A stretch of DNA of 64,000 nucleotides from Andrena cerasifolii (Eukaryota; Arthropoda; Insecta; Hymenoptera; Andrenidae), in assembly GCF_050908995.1 (NCBI RefSeq), contig NC_135132.1, positions 11,090,328-11,154,327 of the forward strand, read 5' to 3'. The notes beneath the pieces were generated by a model. It was not told the DNA's origin, made no database searches, and saw only the letters and a program-made list of their open reading frames with translations. Made by a program: the position numbers and the translations under genes. The stretch's first letter is position 1, and each line of letters opens with the position of its first letter. This document shows positions 37,901-49,136 of the stretch, piece after piece.

Positions 37901-38812
37901 TATTGCCAGATTTTTGCCCAGGTATCAGGAGAACATGAAGCGGAGAGAGGTATTCTGAATTTCAGCTTCGAAGGCATCCTCGATTGCTTCTGCGAAGACG
38001 TTACTTAGTGCCACCTCTTTCGACACCATGTTATCCTGTTACGAAGCCCAATTTTGTGCATTCTGAAAATTATTGCCAGATTTTTGCCCAGGTATCAGGA
38101 GAACATGAAGCGGAGAGAGGTATTCTGAATTTCAGCTTCGAAGGCATCCTCGATTGCTTCTGCGAAGACGTTACTTAGTGCCACCTCTTTCGACATCATG
38201 TTATCCTGTTACGAAGCCCAATTTTGTGGATTCTGAAAATTATTGCTAGATTTTTGCCAATATATCAGGAGAACATGAAGCGGAGAGAGGTATTCTGAAT
38301 TTCAGCTTCGAAGGCATCCTCGATTGCTTCTGCGAAGACGTTACTTAGTGCCACCTCTTTCGACATCATGTTATCCTGTTACGAAGCCCAATTTTGTGGA
38401 TTCTGAAAATTATTGCCAGATTTTGGCCAATATATCAGGAGAACATGAAGCGGAGAGAGGTATTCTGAATTTCAGCTTCGAAGGCATCCTCGATTGCTTC
38501 TGCGAAGACGTTACTTAGTGCCACCTCTTTCGACATCATGTTATCCTGTTACGAAGCCCAATTTTGTGGATTCTGAAAATTATTGCCAGATTTTGGCCCA
38601 GGTATCAGGAGAACATGAAGCGGAGAGAGGTATTCTGAATTTCAGCTTCGAAGGCATCCTCGATTGCTTCTGCGAAGACGTTACTTAGTGCCACCTCTTT
38701 CGACATCATGTTATCCTGTTACGAAGCCCAATTTTGTGGATTCTGAAAATTTTCGCCAGATTTTGGCCAATATATCAGGAGAACATGAAGCGGAGAGAGG
38801 TATACTAAATTT
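25915..38812 (+). repeat. 170-bp satellite, array 2 (about 76 monomers)
   Basis: Same 170-bp monomer and orientation as array 1. This array has its own variants: a hybrid monomer combining attttcgcc with cccaggtatc (for example 26594, 27104 and 29484 units), cagcagaac at about 26877 and 32487, cagctttgaagg at about 28955 and 30145, tattcttaat at 28091, 34041, 35061, 35401, 36761, 37101 and 37611, and ccaccacttt at 27811 and 36481. One interior monomer near 37,470 carries edge-type features (ctctctccgaagacgttacg). The array ends with ggtatactaaa, as array 1 does. Confidence 0.97.
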
Positions 38813-39064
38813 CAGAACACTCACTGTCTCGAAACATCTGCGCCACTTCTCGCTCTTTGATTTGCTCTCCGGAGATGTTACTTTGTGCCATCTCTTTCGA
38901 CGGTGAAGCTATCGACAGCTAGCGCTTCAGTTTTGCTATGAATCTACGTTGGCAGTCCTCCCGAGAAGGCGCCATCTCGTATCTACTACCTCAACTAAAT
39001 TTGTCACGTGACTTGCTATGTATTATCGCCAATATGGCGGAACTCTGATTTGGGAATGTAGTCA
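38813..39064. other. Array 2 right boundary and short flank
   Basis: Positions 38,821-38,901 repeat the sequence found at 25,870-25,960 on the left of array 2, including gccacttctcgctctttg. After it the DNA becomes non-repetitive (agctatcgacagctagcg) until the foldback element at 39,065. No gene is seen. Confidence 0.7.
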
Positions 39065-39375
39065 CGATTTTTCGTTTTTCGTTTTTATATGAGCAGATTT
39101 TGGCCTGGGAGAGGTCTCATTCGAAAGAAGAAGATTCAATGCGGAGCGCTCTGCTCACCGTTTGAGTCATAAAACTCTTTTAGTGACCTAAAAATGCTTG
39201 GATTCTGCGGGTATATTTTGTCGACTTTTGCTTTACTTTGGACACTGATATTATTACATATCAACACAATCTCGTTGAACCATGAGCAGAGCGCTCCGCA
39301 TTGAACCTTCCTCTTTCGAATGAGACCTCGCCCAGCCCCAAATCTGCTCATATAAGGACGAAAAACGAAAAATCC
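39065..39375. mobile_element. Foldback / MITE-like element with ~95-bp imperfect inverted termini
   Basis: The left arm (about 39,065-39,160) and right arm (about 39,281-39,375) are imperfect reverse complements. Shared pieces are gatttttcgtttttcg, atatgagcagattt, gaggtctcattcgaaag and caatgcggagcgctctgctc. The central ~120 bases carry no coding frame of note. The length (~310 bp) and structure fit a non-autonomous foldback or MITE-type DNA transposon. I could not identify a clean target-site duplication or a superfamily. Confidence 0.75.
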
Positions 39376-39487
39376 CGAACCCATGTTTCGGGCCAGATTG
39401 TGTCGGTATACAGCGCGCTGCATTACCCGTGTCTACCCCCTTAAGTTAGCGCCGCATCGCCGCGCCACCGGAGCGGATCACCATCGC

Positions 39488-39567
39488 GCCACGCCAAGCC
39501 ACGCCAAGCCACACCACACCGCACCGCACCGCACCGCACCACACCACACCACACCACACCACACCAC
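39488..39567 (+). repeat. Pentanucleotide-periodic tract (cgcca/agcca/caccg/cacca)
   Basis: The sequence can be read continuously in 5-base steps: cgcca, agcca, then cacca and caccg units. The core is a degenerate (CACCA)n array. Confidence 0.85.
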
Positions 39568-41837
39568 GCTACCTCTCCGCTGTTTTGACCGTACCCTTAC
39601 CAATTCGCGGCACGAGGCCACGCCAAACCGCATCTAGCGCGACCCAGGCTGGCGTGGCATGGTATCGTTTATCGCGCAGAGCCAAACTCTTGGAACGGAG
39701 GTACGCGACGTCGCACGTATCTACCATCGAGTACGGGAGGAGCGAGGCTATTACGCGAGCGCGCATACATATCCATGCCAAACGACCGACCGCGTACTCG
39801 CACGTGCGCCTCAGTTACCACGTACGTGTTTGCATGTGACTGCACTGGGACAGCTAGCTAGCTAGCTAGACAGAGACAGATCGAGCGGACCGACAGAGAA
39901 ACAACGCGACACGAATCGGTGGTAGCCGCTTTTACGCGGAGTAGGAAAGAAATAATACGACGGAACGATTTGGGTTCGTCTGTAATTGTACCGTAGTGAA
40001 CTTGAAAAGTATCAAGATACACGCAATAGTACATTGCGCGACAAGGGAGAGAAGAAAGCGATTTTGACGAGGGCCAAGTTTTCTGTCCAAGCGCAGCGAG
40101 GGCAGCACTTCACGCTTGAAATAAAAACAAACAAACTGAAAACACTGCTTGCGATAGACTTCACCTTTCGGTTATCTCGCCACTCGATAAATTTCTTGTA
40201 AGTACATTGTCTACTTTTTTTTCAATTTCGGCGCGTGGTATCACTCATTTTATCTTTTAATGAAAAGAGGTTAACGTAAACACACGTGATCGATATCGAT
40301 TAGTCGACCAATTGCTAATCGCGAATACGTCTGAAATTGGCCATTTTGCTCCCGCCCAATAGGCGTAAAAAAACAGCCATTTTCATGCCAGATGTTGAAA
40401 AAAATAATTAAAGATATCGCAGCGCGTAGGTTCCCTAGGCGATAGCAGCGTCGCAACTATTATATTTCAACGTGTATTTGCCTTTTGTCCGTGACACGTG
40501 CCGTCGTAACGTTGCCATCGCGGCCTCCGTCGCTTCCGCTTTGCCTTTGTTTTCATCTTCGCCTTCGACGCGACGGTGGAACGTTTAAATTGCCGTGGTA
40601 CGAGTAATCGAGTCCTGGAGAGTCGCGCACCGCGATCCGTTTACTAGCGCGGTCAACTCCCACCTATCTTCTGTTATCTCACCCCGTTTCTCTTTTGTTT
40701 TCGGTGTGACCTCGTCGACCGCCCAGCAGATTGATTGGCTATGGAGTGGAACGAGCGACACGCGAATCACCCCCTTTACCTTCTTTAGCGTTTTCTCTCC
40801 TCTACTCGTAACATATTGTTGGCAAGTAACTAACCGTTTATGGATTTGATACGTCAATCTAATCGCATTCTTTATCTCGTGGCTATCTCGAGCAGTGCGA
40901 GTGCAAAGATTTTATCCCACAAACCGAGGGTGGGGAGAGCCGCAAAGTCTTATCAAACAGAAACAACTTGAATTCGACGAAAATCTCTGTTTAGTTCCTG
41001 CTTTTCTCTTTCTCGTTGCCTTTATACGTTACCACCTTCCATTCTATCCCATTCGGTTACGTTGTACTCAACTTTACTTTCTCACTATCTTACACTTGTC
41101 GATGCAAATGCAATGTTATACGGAGCAACAGTGGAGAAAGCAGGAAAGAAGTTGAATGAAAGGACTGGATCCAAGAAGAAAGTTTTCGTGCTAGCCAGAT
41201 TATCATAGATGTATCCACGGCTACTCTTCTCACCCAATATTCTGTAAACACACAGAATTAAAGACGATCAACTCGAAATGAGTTGGAGAAGAATAGGAAA
41301 GAATTCGCATCGCTGAGGCGGTACGCATCGAAAGTATTTAACGAGAATCGAGCAACTCGAGTTGGCAGAGTGGTGGAGTTGAGCTGACCAACTAGATAGC
41401 CAACGGACACGATGAAATAGGTCTGCGCGCACGTTCCGCTCGCTCCCGCTATATTACAGACAGTCAGGTACCCGAGTACGTGTACGTGCCTAGGGGCCAC
41501 TCGACTCTGAAACTCGCCTCCTCTTACCTCTCCGGTGGCATCGTTACGAGGGCGTCGCGTTTACGGCGTCGACGTTCCCTGCTAGCTGAGCTTACCACGA
41601 CATGCACACGGCTGTCATGGCCAACATGGACGATATCAGGACACGAGACCAAGCCTGAGGCCGCAATCGGTGAGCCACGGACTTGGCTCGGAAGAACAGG
41701 ATACGAAAGAGGCGAAAGAGGCAAAGAGAGGTGGAGAGAGAGAAGAATTCACAGGGCGCAATGCCGGGTCGTCGGCGTGGCATCCACAGCTACAGATGTG
41801 GTAGTAGCGGTATAGCACGGTCAACGCGATAGCCTGG

Positions 41838-42070
41838 CGCGGCGCGGCACGACGCCTCGCGTCGCGTCGCGTCGCGTCGCGTGGTTAGGTGAGGTGAGGT
41901 GAGGTGAGGCTGGGCGGGGCGTGGCGTGGTGAAGAGAGGTGAAGCGAGGCGAAGCAGGGTGGCGTGGGCACGGCACGGCACGGCACGCCACGGCCTGGCA
42001 TGGCACGGCATGGCATGGCTTGGCATAGCCTGGCGTGGCGTGGCGTGGCGCGACGCGACGCGACGCGACA
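41838..42070 (+). repeat. Long degenerate pentanucleotide-periodic tract (GCGTC / GGTGA / GGCGT / GGCAT / GCGAC)
   Basis: About 230 bases keep a 5-base phase while the unit drifts: gcgtc repeats, then gttag followed by gtgag repeats, then gcgtg, cacgg and catgg units, then cgtgg and cgcga. It contains one exact gttag (TTAGG) unit in phase with the gtgag units. Confidence 0.85.
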
Positions 42071-43323
42071 GCGCAGCAGTACTCGATGCACGAGGGTAAA
42101 CGGGGTACGGAGGTGGTAGGTAATCACCCGGCGGCTCGCGTTATAGCGTCGTTACGCCGCAGCGCCGCTATCGCACTCGTCTCCCTTCTCCTGCCAACAC
42201 CCACTGCGTTCTCCCCCGATCCCTCGTAACGTTTTCCACCCGTCTGTCCCTCCTAGATCCTCCTCCGCCAGCACCCTCCTCGCACTCCCCACTCCATCTT
42301 TCTCCAATTTAATGCTCGCCTAGCTGCTTCCTCTACGCTTTCTTTCGCTTTTCTTCGTCTTTCGACCGTTTCGACTCCTTCTCGTTTCAAGCCTTCACCT
42401 AAGCCACCGAGGCTTCCTTTCGCACACCACTACTACTACTGCGCGTGGAATATGGTTATATCCCTTCTCATTTCTCTTCCAATCGCGTATCTTGAAGGAG
42501 ATGGACACTTGTTTGCCACCACTTTCGCTATTAATGTGGCATTCTAATTATTTCATATGAACGTAGGTATAGCGTCATTACGCCCCTTACGTTGATTGGG
42601 AATATTCAGGGGGAAAGATCGATGTAATGGTTGCGAAGTCACAGATAGAAGTTCGTCAAAGGTTTCCGACTGAAGACGGCAGGAGACTACGTACAATTGC
42701 CAACGAATGCGTGAATGGTGCAATCGCACTGCTTGGGTAATAAATGAACATTTCGCCATTTCGAATGCCTTTTTAATCATTCCCTCTGCATCTAATTATA
42801 ATAGAATTTATTCTCTTATCCTTTGGAAATACGAGTGACGAATTGAAAAAAAGGATCGTGGGCTCGATGCGAGACTCGCGCCGTTTCACGAAGTGACGTT
42901 TAATAGCCTCGTAACTGGCTGGAATGATTACTCCGCCAACATAAGGATGCTTCTTCTCCTAACGAATGGGAGGCTGACTGTGCGTTCCTTCTCGACATCG
43001 CGACATCCGTAAACAGACACAAAACGATGCCACTGGATCTATGTAGATCGTTGTACAAATCTTTCTGTTTCTTTCGCATTCTTTTTAATATTCCCTGGAA
43101 CAATATAGGTACTACGTCTACTTGTGCAGCTTTTTCTCCTTAAGAAATACATAGGTACGTATCTACCTGTACGAATACATTTCTCCTCTCACTTTTTGTT
43201 GCGTAGATTTCTTCTTATTCTGCCGCTAAAGAAATAGTCACAAAAATTCTCTCCGTACACATTGATCCTGTCCCTTAGAAAACTTATCGCTGCGATCAAG
43301 GGAAACAGAGAGAAGAATGATGA

Positions 43324-43350
43324 CGATGACGTTGACGTTGACGTTGACTT
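43324..43350. repeat. (GTTGAC)n hexanucleotide repeat
   Basis: Three to four copies of gttgac with a gatgac lead-in, in non-coding DNA. Confidence 0.85.
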
Positions 43351-44297
43351 TGCGGAGAAAACTCGACAAACATACGCGCATCGAGGTAAGAGGACCGAGA
43401 ACAGAAGCAGAAGCATGCGGAATTTCGGCTGAGAGAACGCACGGGGCGTACAAAACTGGTAGTATAAAGTGAAAAGATGCAAAGGTTGTGGGTGGCACGG
43501 GGATAGGGAGAAAGGTAGAGAGGTTTTACACGTCGCGGTGATGCGGGCGAGCCACCCTTCCAGGTGTTCGCCTATAGAAGATACCCTTCGACTCCCCGTT
43601 CCCTCGTAGATAGTGCCACTGGCGGTTTCGCCGCGAGCGAGCACGCGCGCGCGCGCGCACCGTCGCGAAAGTCTGTTCGTAGAGAGGCATACACAGAGAG
43701 CCGTAGCCACCCTTCTGCACCCCCGTCCCCTGGCTCGCAGCTCGGCGCAACCCTCGCTCGACCGACGTGTTCCCGCCCTCTCCGTGTTTCCGCGGCCCGT
43801 TCCAACCACCCCGTTCCATGCCGTGTCCCGCAGGGCATGTCCCTATATACCACTGATCTGCTATTGTCCGCGATGTCGTTCGTGCGTGCGATTGCTTAGC
43901 CAAGTACAGCTCGTAAAAAAAAAAATTTCTCTCTAATTTCTTTCCGACAATGATACCGGATGTTTACAAACGTTACGTAACTCGACGAATACAACATTTG
44001 ATTTTTTCAAGATATTTTGTAGCGAATCAGTCGCGACAATAATTTCACAGCCTGTGGAAAATTCTCATCCCCTTTGGTGGCACGCTCCGCGGCGCGCCCG
44101 ACCGTCTCTGTTATACTGCCGGCAGCGACCCAACTCCCCTTTCCCCGGCTCTTCGCTTCCCCATCCCAACGCTGCCTCACCCTACCTCGACCTCCTGCCT
44201 GCTACCGCTTCTCCACCACTGCCACCATTCCTACTCCTACCTCCTCTCTCCCACGCTCGCTCGCTCCTTCGCTCTTCTGCCTCTCGCTCGCACCACC

Positions 44298-44331
44298 TAT
44301 CTATCCATCCATCCATCCATCCATCCATCCG
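44298..44331. repeat. (ATCC)n microsatellite
   Basis: About seven perfect atcc units inside a pyrimidine-rich stretch. Confidence 0.95.
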
Positions 44332-44663
44332 TCTATCTGTCTCACCCTCGACCTCCATCAACCCACCTACGACTTGGCGCGAGCTTCCCAACCCCACTTC
44401 GCTCTTCCCTTTTCTATCCTATCTCTTTACCCTCCGTCGCGGCACTCTGCGAGCCGCTCGTTAACCTGCTAGCGCCCCTATAACCACCGATGCACGGCCG
44501 CTACCACCATCCACGGCATCCACGGTACCGGAGCTGCTATATTTACATATCAATATTCCATGGTCGCATAGCACACAGGTACGCTGCTAAGCAGGGTGCA
44601 CGCTTTTCTGCTTGCGCATAGGTACGTTACAACCTACGATAGTATTCCAATGATAAGTTTACC

Positions 44664-44744
44664 GCAGAGATGGGCAAAAAATTATTTTAAATAAAACTTT
44701 GCGTACGAAATTTTTATTTAAAATAATTTTTTGCCCATCTCTGC
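44664..44744. mobile_element. 81-bp perfect palindromic MITE-like element
   Basis: The left arm 44664-44696 begins gcagagatgggcaaaa and the right arm 44712-44744 ends ttttgcccatctctgc. They are exact 33-bp reverse complements around a 15-base loop. The pentamer tttac directly flanks both sides (44658-44662 and 44745-44749, with one extra c on the left), compatible with a 5-bp target-site duplication. No coding capacity. It is a short foldback or MITE-like insertion of unknown superfamily. Confidence 0.8.
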
Positions 44745-45030
44745 TTTACGGCTGCTGGTCCTTCCAGTCCACTGTCTAAGATAATTTTGCGCCAGACTTT
44801 CCAACGATTAATGGTACACGAACGAGATCGCCGACAGTAGCTATTCATATTTTCTCTTTATTATAAACCAGTAAAAACGAGCACGCATCGGTGCAAGCTT
44901 TAAAATTCAACGGGGGAAGTAGAGTCAAAAAATCTCTTGGCAGTCTTTCTATATCGATCGACAAAAACGAATTAACACTTGGTTTACGCAACCTGCCGGT
45001 TTCGTTGCGTAGGTATTGCCTGGAATCGAT

Positions 45031-45057
45031 GCGCGCGCGCGCGCGCGCGCGCGCGCG
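45031..45057. repeat. (GC)n dinucleotide repeat
   Basis: Twenty-seven bases of alternating G and C, a potential Z-DNA tract. Confidence 0.95.
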
Positions 45058-46232
45058 TGCCTACACCGTACTGCTGAATACTAATTTTAAACGATTTCTT
45101 TAACCTGCCTATTTATAGACGTCCGACTCCTGAGACTGTTTAAAGCGTCTCACTGGTCCATTTGTCGCTCGAAAGCGCCACGAATAATTTAACGGCTCAC
45201 TTTCAAACCGGGCCGCGTACGCCTGCACGCCCACACGGCCGCACGACCGCAAGACCACACGCTTGTACGCCCCCGCGTTTCCACACCCGTCTACATCGGG
45301 AATCCTAGTTCCTGAAATTGCAACCGCAGAATTGCAACTTGGTATATTTCTGCGAAACGTAGGTATAGATTCTCCTTTAACTTTCTTCGCGAAATCGCTG
45401 ATTTCGGGAAGTTCGCGATTTTCGACCTTTTTAGGCACGTATATAACTTACTTCAACCTACAAACGGATTTTTTATATTTTCATTACAGGCTCACAAAAA
45501 AAGTTAAAAAAAAAAACAAAACCAAATTTACTAATTCTTTTTCTATTTCCAGTTTCCGGCCAATTGCATTTTATTTTCTCTACTCCTCCAAGTATTCTTC
45601 CGGACTCGTCGGAAAACGTAAACATCGTTCTCCGGGCGTGTTTAGGATGGCAATCCGTGGTACCGATAGGTACATAAGTACCTACGTACACCTAACAATA
45701 AGTAGTCGGACATGGATGTTTCCAAAGTTTCCTTTATACAATATGTAATTCTTGCCGTACGACGGTACGAACCGAGATTAACGAGGCAAAGAAACTGTCG
45801 AGACTGTCGAAATATCTGATGAAAACGTAGACGTACAACATTTCTCCGGAGGATTCTTTCGCTGGTGTATAGTTCGTGCAAGGATCTCTAGAAGCAAGGG
45901 TCGATGTGGCTCGAGAAGAACCTAAGCGGAGCTAGAGGGTGGATGACGAGATCGTGGACGCCGGATTGCGGACCCCCATGGGGACAGAACGGTGACTCCT
46001 TCGATCGCTTCTTCTCTTTCTACCTTACTCTCTGCTGTGCGAGTTCGAGTTCGTACGTATCATGACCACCGCAGACAGAGTGACCGCCGGTCGAACAAGT
46101 GAATAATACGAAGCATAGAGCGAGAGAGAGGTAGGTGTTGAGGCGCGTGGGTATGAAGATGGGGGTGGAAAGGAAAGAGCAGAAGTAGAAGTGGAGGCAG
46201 TAAATCCGGGGGTGTGGCGAGTGGCGATTACG

Positions 46233-46267
46233 GCTAGCCTAGCCTAGCCTAGCTTAGTCTAGTCTAG
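46233..46267. repeat. (CTAGC)n / (CTAGT)n pentanucleotide repeat
   Basis: Four ctagc units followed by ttagt and ctagt variants, again with 5-base periodicity. Confidence 0.85.
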
Positions 46268-46397
46268 GAACAGCTATCTTCCATCTAGGAGTCTAGACCT
46301 AGCGTACTTATTGCTAACGCGTTCAAGTGTTGGAACCGTTTCTCGTTACTTGGCGCCCGAGGCGATTCTACCATCCGTTTCAACGACCATTTTCTGC

Positions 46398-46433
46398 TTC
46401 TTCTTCTTCTTCTTCTTCTTCTTTTTCTTCTTG
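46398..46433. repeat. (TTC)n trinucleotide repeat
   Basis: About eleven ttc units with one interruption. It is a polypyrimidine tract on the + strand. Confidence 0.95.
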
Positions 46434-49136
46434 ACACGCACGAAACAGAAAAGTTTGCATGTAAAGGCACAATAAAGTCGCATACGCCGAACCGTTTGTC
46501 CGACGCAGTTGAATTTTCAGTTACGAATGAAAAATATGTCTACAGCGTCGAAATGATATTAGTACAGTGCGTGTGCAACACTACTTATAGTACCGCTGGT
46601 GTGCATCTCCGTGGCCGTTGGCACGGATAACAGGGTTGAACGGCGGAACAGAGGGCGGTAGGTGAGTTGGTTGGGGGCTGCTAGGCCGGTGGTGGCGGTA
46701 ACGCGATAAACGGATTAACGGCCAACTCGAAGCCGAAGCCGAGGCCGTAGTTTGGTGGTCAGACATCGCGGCTGGAGATATCAAGCTTCCGTTGAGGAGA
46801 CGCCCTAGCAGGACGCCATTTGACCGAACGACTGGACAGATACTACGAAGAAAGGGAGTAGGTATAGAGATGAAACTGCAGGTAAAATTTAAAGGAGAAC
46901 TCGGAATGGGCCTAATTTTTCGATATTACGGATATATTTGAAAAACAAAGCGTACCGCGAGGTCAAGCTAACGTGGAATGGAATCGGAAGGGGGCGCGAT
47001 AAAGAAAGAGAGTGGCTAAGGGCAAGAGCTCGGCTAGACTGCGGATCAAGTGGAGAACTCGACGAAAGAACCACGTGCTTTGCGTTTCACCGTGGCGCTT
47101 CGTTCCCATTTATCAATGCTGCGGGTATGGTTGTCACAACCGCTATGACAAAGAAACAATACGAATGTACTAATAATCCATGGCGACGCGTAAACGTATC
47201 GCCGTCTCACCCAGACCTTCCCCCATGACTCACTTCGCTGCGGAGTCGCACGAAGACACGACGTGTCATTGTTTCTTTGATTGTTGCATTAGTCACGCAG
47301 TTTTTTCTAACTTACCGTAATGATTTTTTTGTATTTTTAAAACATTTTAATGCATAAGTAGAGAGGTGGGATTCTTTAACGGGTTAGGAAAAAGTAAAAA
47401 CAGAGAAAAGTATGAAGAATTAAGAAATATGAAAAAGAAAATTTGTCTCTGTATTGAAAAAGCAAATCCAGAGAAATTGGGGTTCTGTGATAAAGTTGTA
47501 AACTGTTTGTTAAATTTAAGTTTGCGTTCAAGACTATAGCATTTATAATTACAATAAAAAAATGATATTACTTGCTTAATTGACTTGCGTAGTTATATTA
47601 ATCTAAGTCTGTGAGTGAATAAAAATAAGAAAATGAGACAACCATACCCGGTGTCCCCTATATCTAGGTACTCTTCAGTGTTCGTACCGTTCCGGCGCCG
47701 CACGAAAGATCGCTGCCGGTTACGGGCGATTCGTATGGTTTTTACACCATTTGGATGGATTTCGGTATAGGTCTCATCAGCGAATACCATAAATATTCGC
47801 GAGGTGATTAGTTGTACAGAACCCAAGTGTCTTGTTGACGCGCGGTATTGCGTCGAGCCAAGCCATGATCGCTCCTGTTGAGCTGAAACGACGTCGGGGC
47901 CCGCTAATGAGGACGTCCTTTCTTGCATACCGGATAACGTTTCGCCGCCGGGCGACGCCAGGCGTCTCGAATTTCTCGTGTACGCCTCTTCTTCCTTTCG
48001 CTCGCCTCCTTCTCTCCTTCTGGGAACGATCAATGCTGAAGCCACCGGGCAAACTCGCTCTTTCCCACCCCTATCAACGTCCCGCCGCCCTTCTCTTCGT
48101 CTATCCTGCACCTTATCGCGAAAAGTACGTGGCACGTTGAGTTTGCCGTCGATCGATCGAGTGGTACCCGATGGAGACGACAGTTCCACAGAGTGGCGAT
48201 GGAAGCTTCGAACCGAGTGGTCGAAGAAACGATCTCTAGCCAATTAAACATTTATATCACCTAGCACTGCGATACCTACGCGTTATTTGTATACGTCATA
48301 CGATATGCGAAGAAAGCGTAGCGCGCTCACGGATTCTTCTTTTACTCGTGCTCGCTTACCCTTTTCTCTTTTAAAACATCTGTGCACACGCCAGCGCACG
48401 GCAGCGCATCATCAACGATACGCTCAGGCGCGTGTAACAAGACGCGAACAAGGTGGAATTTTAAAGCACGTTCCTCGAGTAATCGAAACGATACGAAAGC
48501 AAGGACTTTAAAAGATAGGAGAAGAAGGGAAAGCTCTCGATGTTGAGTGTACCGCGACCTGGTGCGGTGCGATATGCCGTACTACAGAGCGGTAGGGTGC
48601 ACCGCGGAATGGTATGGAATAGCGCGATAACGGCGTGGTAACGGTGTACGGCAATGCCGTGGCTACTACACGATGGTGGCAGCGTAAATGTGCAAAAAGT
48701 GTCCTGCACCCGTGAGAACGCTTCGCAAATTTCGCTCTTTACTTTTTACCCATATGTTCTAGGTTCCGCGACAGCTTCTTTGTTATTTCGCTATTTCTCC
48801 GTGGCATACGAAACGCTTGCGACGAGTAGTTAAGGACATGGGTATCCGCGTCTCTCGTTCCTCCGCAAATCCTATGTACCTCCATCGCTGGAGCTTTGGC
48901 AGCGGTGATAGGTAGGAGGTACCTACTTAGGTATTTCGCGAGCGCAAGATTACGCGGAAACTACAAACTTTTCATCCGCCAAGATGAATCGCGGGAGACG
49001 AAACGGTGAAACGATTGACCAGCTCTGTCATTAAATAGGTAGGCGTCTGCAACGCGACGTCAGTTTGTCGCGCTCAGAAATACGCGGACAGAGGGGAACG
49101 GCACGCTGGCACGCTGGCACGCAGCAAGCCGGCATC

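Larger units (their letters stand above)
39376..44663. other. GC-rich gene-free region, left part
   Basis: These 5.3 kb contain no coding gene I can support. Open frames of 60-206 codons occur on both strands, but they overlap each other, start at non-ATG codons or encode simple-repeat peptides. The region is CpG-rich with pentamer-periodic tracts (39.49 and 41.84 kb) and many microsatellites. The most likely role is distal upstream DNA of the HES gene or plain intergenic DNA. Confidence 0.4.

Noticed and set aside
15750..38812. Possible CRISPR-like or coding-minisatellite reading of the arrays
   Set aside because: There are no spacers between repeats, the unit is 170 bp, and the host is an intron-containing animal genome. 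It is ordinary satellite structure.
15750..38812. CENP-B-box-like site in the 170-bp monomer
   Set aside because: I looked for the core TTCG....A..CGGG pattern. Only partial ttcg matches occur, so no claim is made.
16588..38906. More than a hundred repeated 64-codon open frames in the 170-bp arrays
   Set aside because: They start at TTG, each ends in a stop within one monomer, and the 170-bp period shifts frame every copy. They are satellite artefacts, not a protein family.
43189..43809. 206-codon minus-strand frame
   Set aside because: It has a GTG start, an Arg-rich low-complexity composition and competing frames on the other strand.
47593..48243. 216-codon minus-strand frame
   Set aside because: It has a TTG start, resembles no family I know, and lies in DNA with frames on both strands. 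It was not reported as a gene.
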